From Halorubrum lacusprofundi ATCC 49239 (GTDB lineage Archaea > Halobacteriota > Halobacteria > Halobacteriales > Haloferacaceae), in the NCBI RefSeq assembly GCF_000022205.1, contig NC_012029.1, positions 2,170,001-2,234,000 of the forward strand: 64,000 bases of DNA, given 5' to 3'. Each line of letters starts with the position of its first letter. Position 1 is the stretch's first letter. Of this stretch, positions 62,423-64,000 are shown in pieces. The translations under genes and the position numbers were made by a program. Below the pieces are notes generated by a model that saw only the letters and a program-made list of their open reading frames with translations, was not told where the DNA came from and made no database searches.

Positions 62423-64000
62423 TCAGTCGATGTTCTCGACGTAGGCGTACTCCTCGGGGAGGGCGTCGGCGTCCTCCGGCAGCAGCGCAGCGACGAGGTA
62501 GTCGGCGTGCGTCCGGAAGTAGTCGACGACGCGCGCGATTCGATCCGAGTCGATAGCCTCCAGTGAGTCGAGCAGGATGAATGGGACCGTCTCGTGAACG
62601 TCGTGGACGAGATATCCTGCGAGCGCGAACACGAGCCCCGTCACCTCCCGTTCGCTCTCCGAGAGGTGGTCCACGGTGTCCTCGTAGGCCGTTCCGTCCG
62701 GCGACGAGCGAACGATGTGGAGGTCGAATCGAGTCCGCATGACCTTGCGACGGCCCTCGCGGACCTCCGTCTCCCGGCGCTCGATCCAGATCCGGTCGAG
62801 GTTCTCGTACTCCAGAATGTCGAGGACGGTCCCCATGTGCTCGTTGAACTCTTCGACGGCGTTCTCCTCGATGCGGTCGACACGCGTCCGCAGCTCTGTC
62901 AGCCGGTCGGCGAGCTCCTCGCGCTCCGCCTTCAGGTCCTCGCGGCGTTCGATCGCGGCCTCCCGCTCATCGATCTCGTCGTCGATCTCGTCGATCTTGT
63001 CTTCGATCCGCTCGATCCGGAGCTCGATCCCGTTCGCCTCGCGGTGGAGCTCCAGCGCCTCGTCGTAGCCGTCGACGTCGATCGACTCGGCGTCCGCCTC
63101 CAGCTCCTCGATCTCCTCGCGCTTCGATGCGATCCGGTCTTCCAGATCCGCGATCCGCGACTCGGTCGATTCGATCTCGGTTTCGACCGCGTCGAGCCGC
63201 TCCTTAGCGCGCTCGATCTCGCGTTGGGCCTCGCGGATCGCCGACTGCTCGTCGGTGAGCTCCTGTATCTCAGCGCGGATCTCGTTGCGCTCGTCGAGCT
63301 TGTCGGAGCGGAGTTCCCGGAGTCGATCGAGGGTCGCCTCGATTTGATCGGTCTCGACCTCGGATCCGCAGGTCCAACAGACCGTCTGGTCGCCCGCGGT
63401 CAGCGCGTCGGTCGGTTCGTCAGTAGTCGGTTCCCCGTCGATGTCGATCCCCGAGCCGTCCACCATGTCCTCGTTGAAGCCGATGACGCTCCCGAGTTCG
63501 TTGACGTCGTCGTCGAGGGAGCGCTTCCGGCGGCGCAGCTCGTCTATGCGCCCGGCGAGGCGGTCCGGGTTCTCGTCGGGGTCTTCGGCCTCCTCGACCG
63601 TCTCCCGAAGCTCTTCGCGCTCCGACTTCAGCTCGGCGAGCGTCGAGCGCTCCGTTTCGAGGTCGAACTCGAGGTCGTCGAGGGCGGAACGGGCGTCGCG
63701 GACCCGCTGGAACGCCTCCTCCATCTCCTGTTTGCGCGTCCGGCTCTCCTCCACCCCGGTGTCGAGATCGTCGAGCTTCTCGCGTACCGACTGGAGGTCT
63801 TCTTCCGCCGCCTCCAGCTCCTCGACCTTCTCGCGGCGATCCGCTTCGAGGTTGGGCAGGTCGCGTTCGAGGCTGTCGAGTTTCTCGATCTCGGTCTCCA
63901 GATCGTCGCGCTCGCGCTTGCACTCGCGGATCTCCGCGTCGATCGAGTCGGTGTCGATCGGACGCATGATGATCTCGCGGAGGTCGTCACCGCGCGCAAC
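62423..64000 (-). CDS. Archaeal SMC/Rad50-like coiled-coil protein with CxxC hook (N-terminus outside the window)
   Basis: The frame is open to the right edge, so the N-terminal P-loop head is missing; the visible part is 525 residues. It begins VARGDDLREIIMRPIDTDSIDAEI and is two long coiled coils joined by a central VCWTCGSEVETD, a CxxC that could act as a Rad50-like zinc hook joining two molecules. The C-terminal head has SESEREVTGLVFALAGYLV (signature-like) and FILLDSLEAIDSDRIARVVDYF (Walker B-like, with Ser where Glu usually follows LLD). Archaea-specific SMC-related proteins (Sph-like) have this shape. It may function with RdfA in cell shape or chromosome organisation; inference. Confidence 0.85.
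   Translation of the reverse strand, partial: VARGDDLREIIMRPIDTDSIDAEIRECKRERDDLETEIEKLDSLERDLPNLEADRREKVEELEAAEEDLQSVREKLDDLDTGVEESRTRKQEMEEAFQRVRDARSALDDLEFDLETERSTLAELKSEREELRETVEEAEDPDENPDRLAGRIDELRRRKRSLDDDVNELGSVIGFNEDMVDGSGIDIDGEPTTDEPTDALTAGDQTVCWTCGSEVETDQIEATLDRLRELRSDKLDERNEIRAEIQELTDEQSAIREAQREIERAKERLDAVETEIESTESRIADLEDRIASKREEIEELEADAESIDVDGYDEALELHREANGIELRIERIEDKIDEIDDEIDEREAAIERREDLKAEREELADRLTELRTRVDRIEENAVEEFNEHMGTVLDILEYENLDRIWIERRETEVREGRRKVMRTRFDLHIVRSSPDGTAYEDTVDHLSESEREVTGLVFALAGYLVHDVHETVPFILLDSLEAIDSDRIARVVDYFRTHADYLVAALLPEDADALPEEYAYVENID

Overview
The window is chromosomal DNA of a halophilic archaeon, most likely a Halorubrum-like member of the Haloferacales. The signs are very high GC with strongly GC-ending codons, acidic proteins, TATA-box promoters about 25 nt upstream of leaderless starts, typically haloarchaeal genes (PitA, archaeal NMD3, PDCD5, GTP cyclohydrolase III, RdfA, zincin_2, haloarchaeal D-xylonate dehydratase) and an intron-containing elongator tRNA-Met. 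The genus is inferred from gene resemblance, not from a marker-gene search.

From 1 to about 50.8 kb the window is mostly housekeeping. In order it holds: a DUF92 membrane protein (cut by the left edge), a HAD phosphatase and GTP cyclohydrolase III; a PadR regulator beside an unusual UbiA/lycopene-cyclase-domain fusion, divergent from the heme protein PitA; tRNA-Gly, tRNA-Thr, a Tat-exported subtilase; an aminotransferase, an ITPase-like enzyme, an amidohydrolase, an acidic lipoprotein, BolA, a broken EamA gene, fumarase, OsmC and succinyl-CoA synthetase; a tRNA methylthiotransferase, an acyl-CoA synthetase, an XPD-like helicase, NMD3, PDCD5, a PP-loop protein, HisRS, a CNNM transporter, PdxS, MobA, a membrane J-protein, MutS-MutL, MscS, split tRNA-Met, a zincin, an M42 peptidase and tRNA-Glu.

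From about 51.3 to 64 kb the character changes. Intergenic regions become long and AT-richer. The gene for a rod-determining-factor-like protein (rdfA) is followed by PEP carboxykinase, an IclR regulator, and a sugar-acid cluster: UxuA-type dehydratase, semialdehyde dehydrogenase, GFO/IDH/MocA sugar dehydrogenase, enolase-family D-xylonate dehydratase and FAH-family 2-keto-3-deoxy-pentonate dehydratase. Together they encode most of the oxidative pentose pathway (pentose to pentonate, 2-keto-3-deoxypentonate, 2-oxoglutarate semialdehyde, 2-oxoglutarate); no lactonase gene is visible. After it comes an SMC/Rad50-like coiled-coil gene cut by the right edge. This layout suggests a catabolic island lying between two cell-shape/SMC-type genes.

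Non-coding structure includes two perfect 17-bp palindromes next to iclR, a 3.3-copy 59-bp hairpin array at the end of the xylonate dehydratase gene, a duplicated 35-mer before pckA, a covarying double-hairpin repeat found at two loci, a 96-bp element with perfect 11-bp terminal inverted repeats, and a copy of a tRNA-Gly 3' end near that tRNA. Three genes absent from a length-filtered ORF list (29-, 33- and 37-residue products) are annotated.
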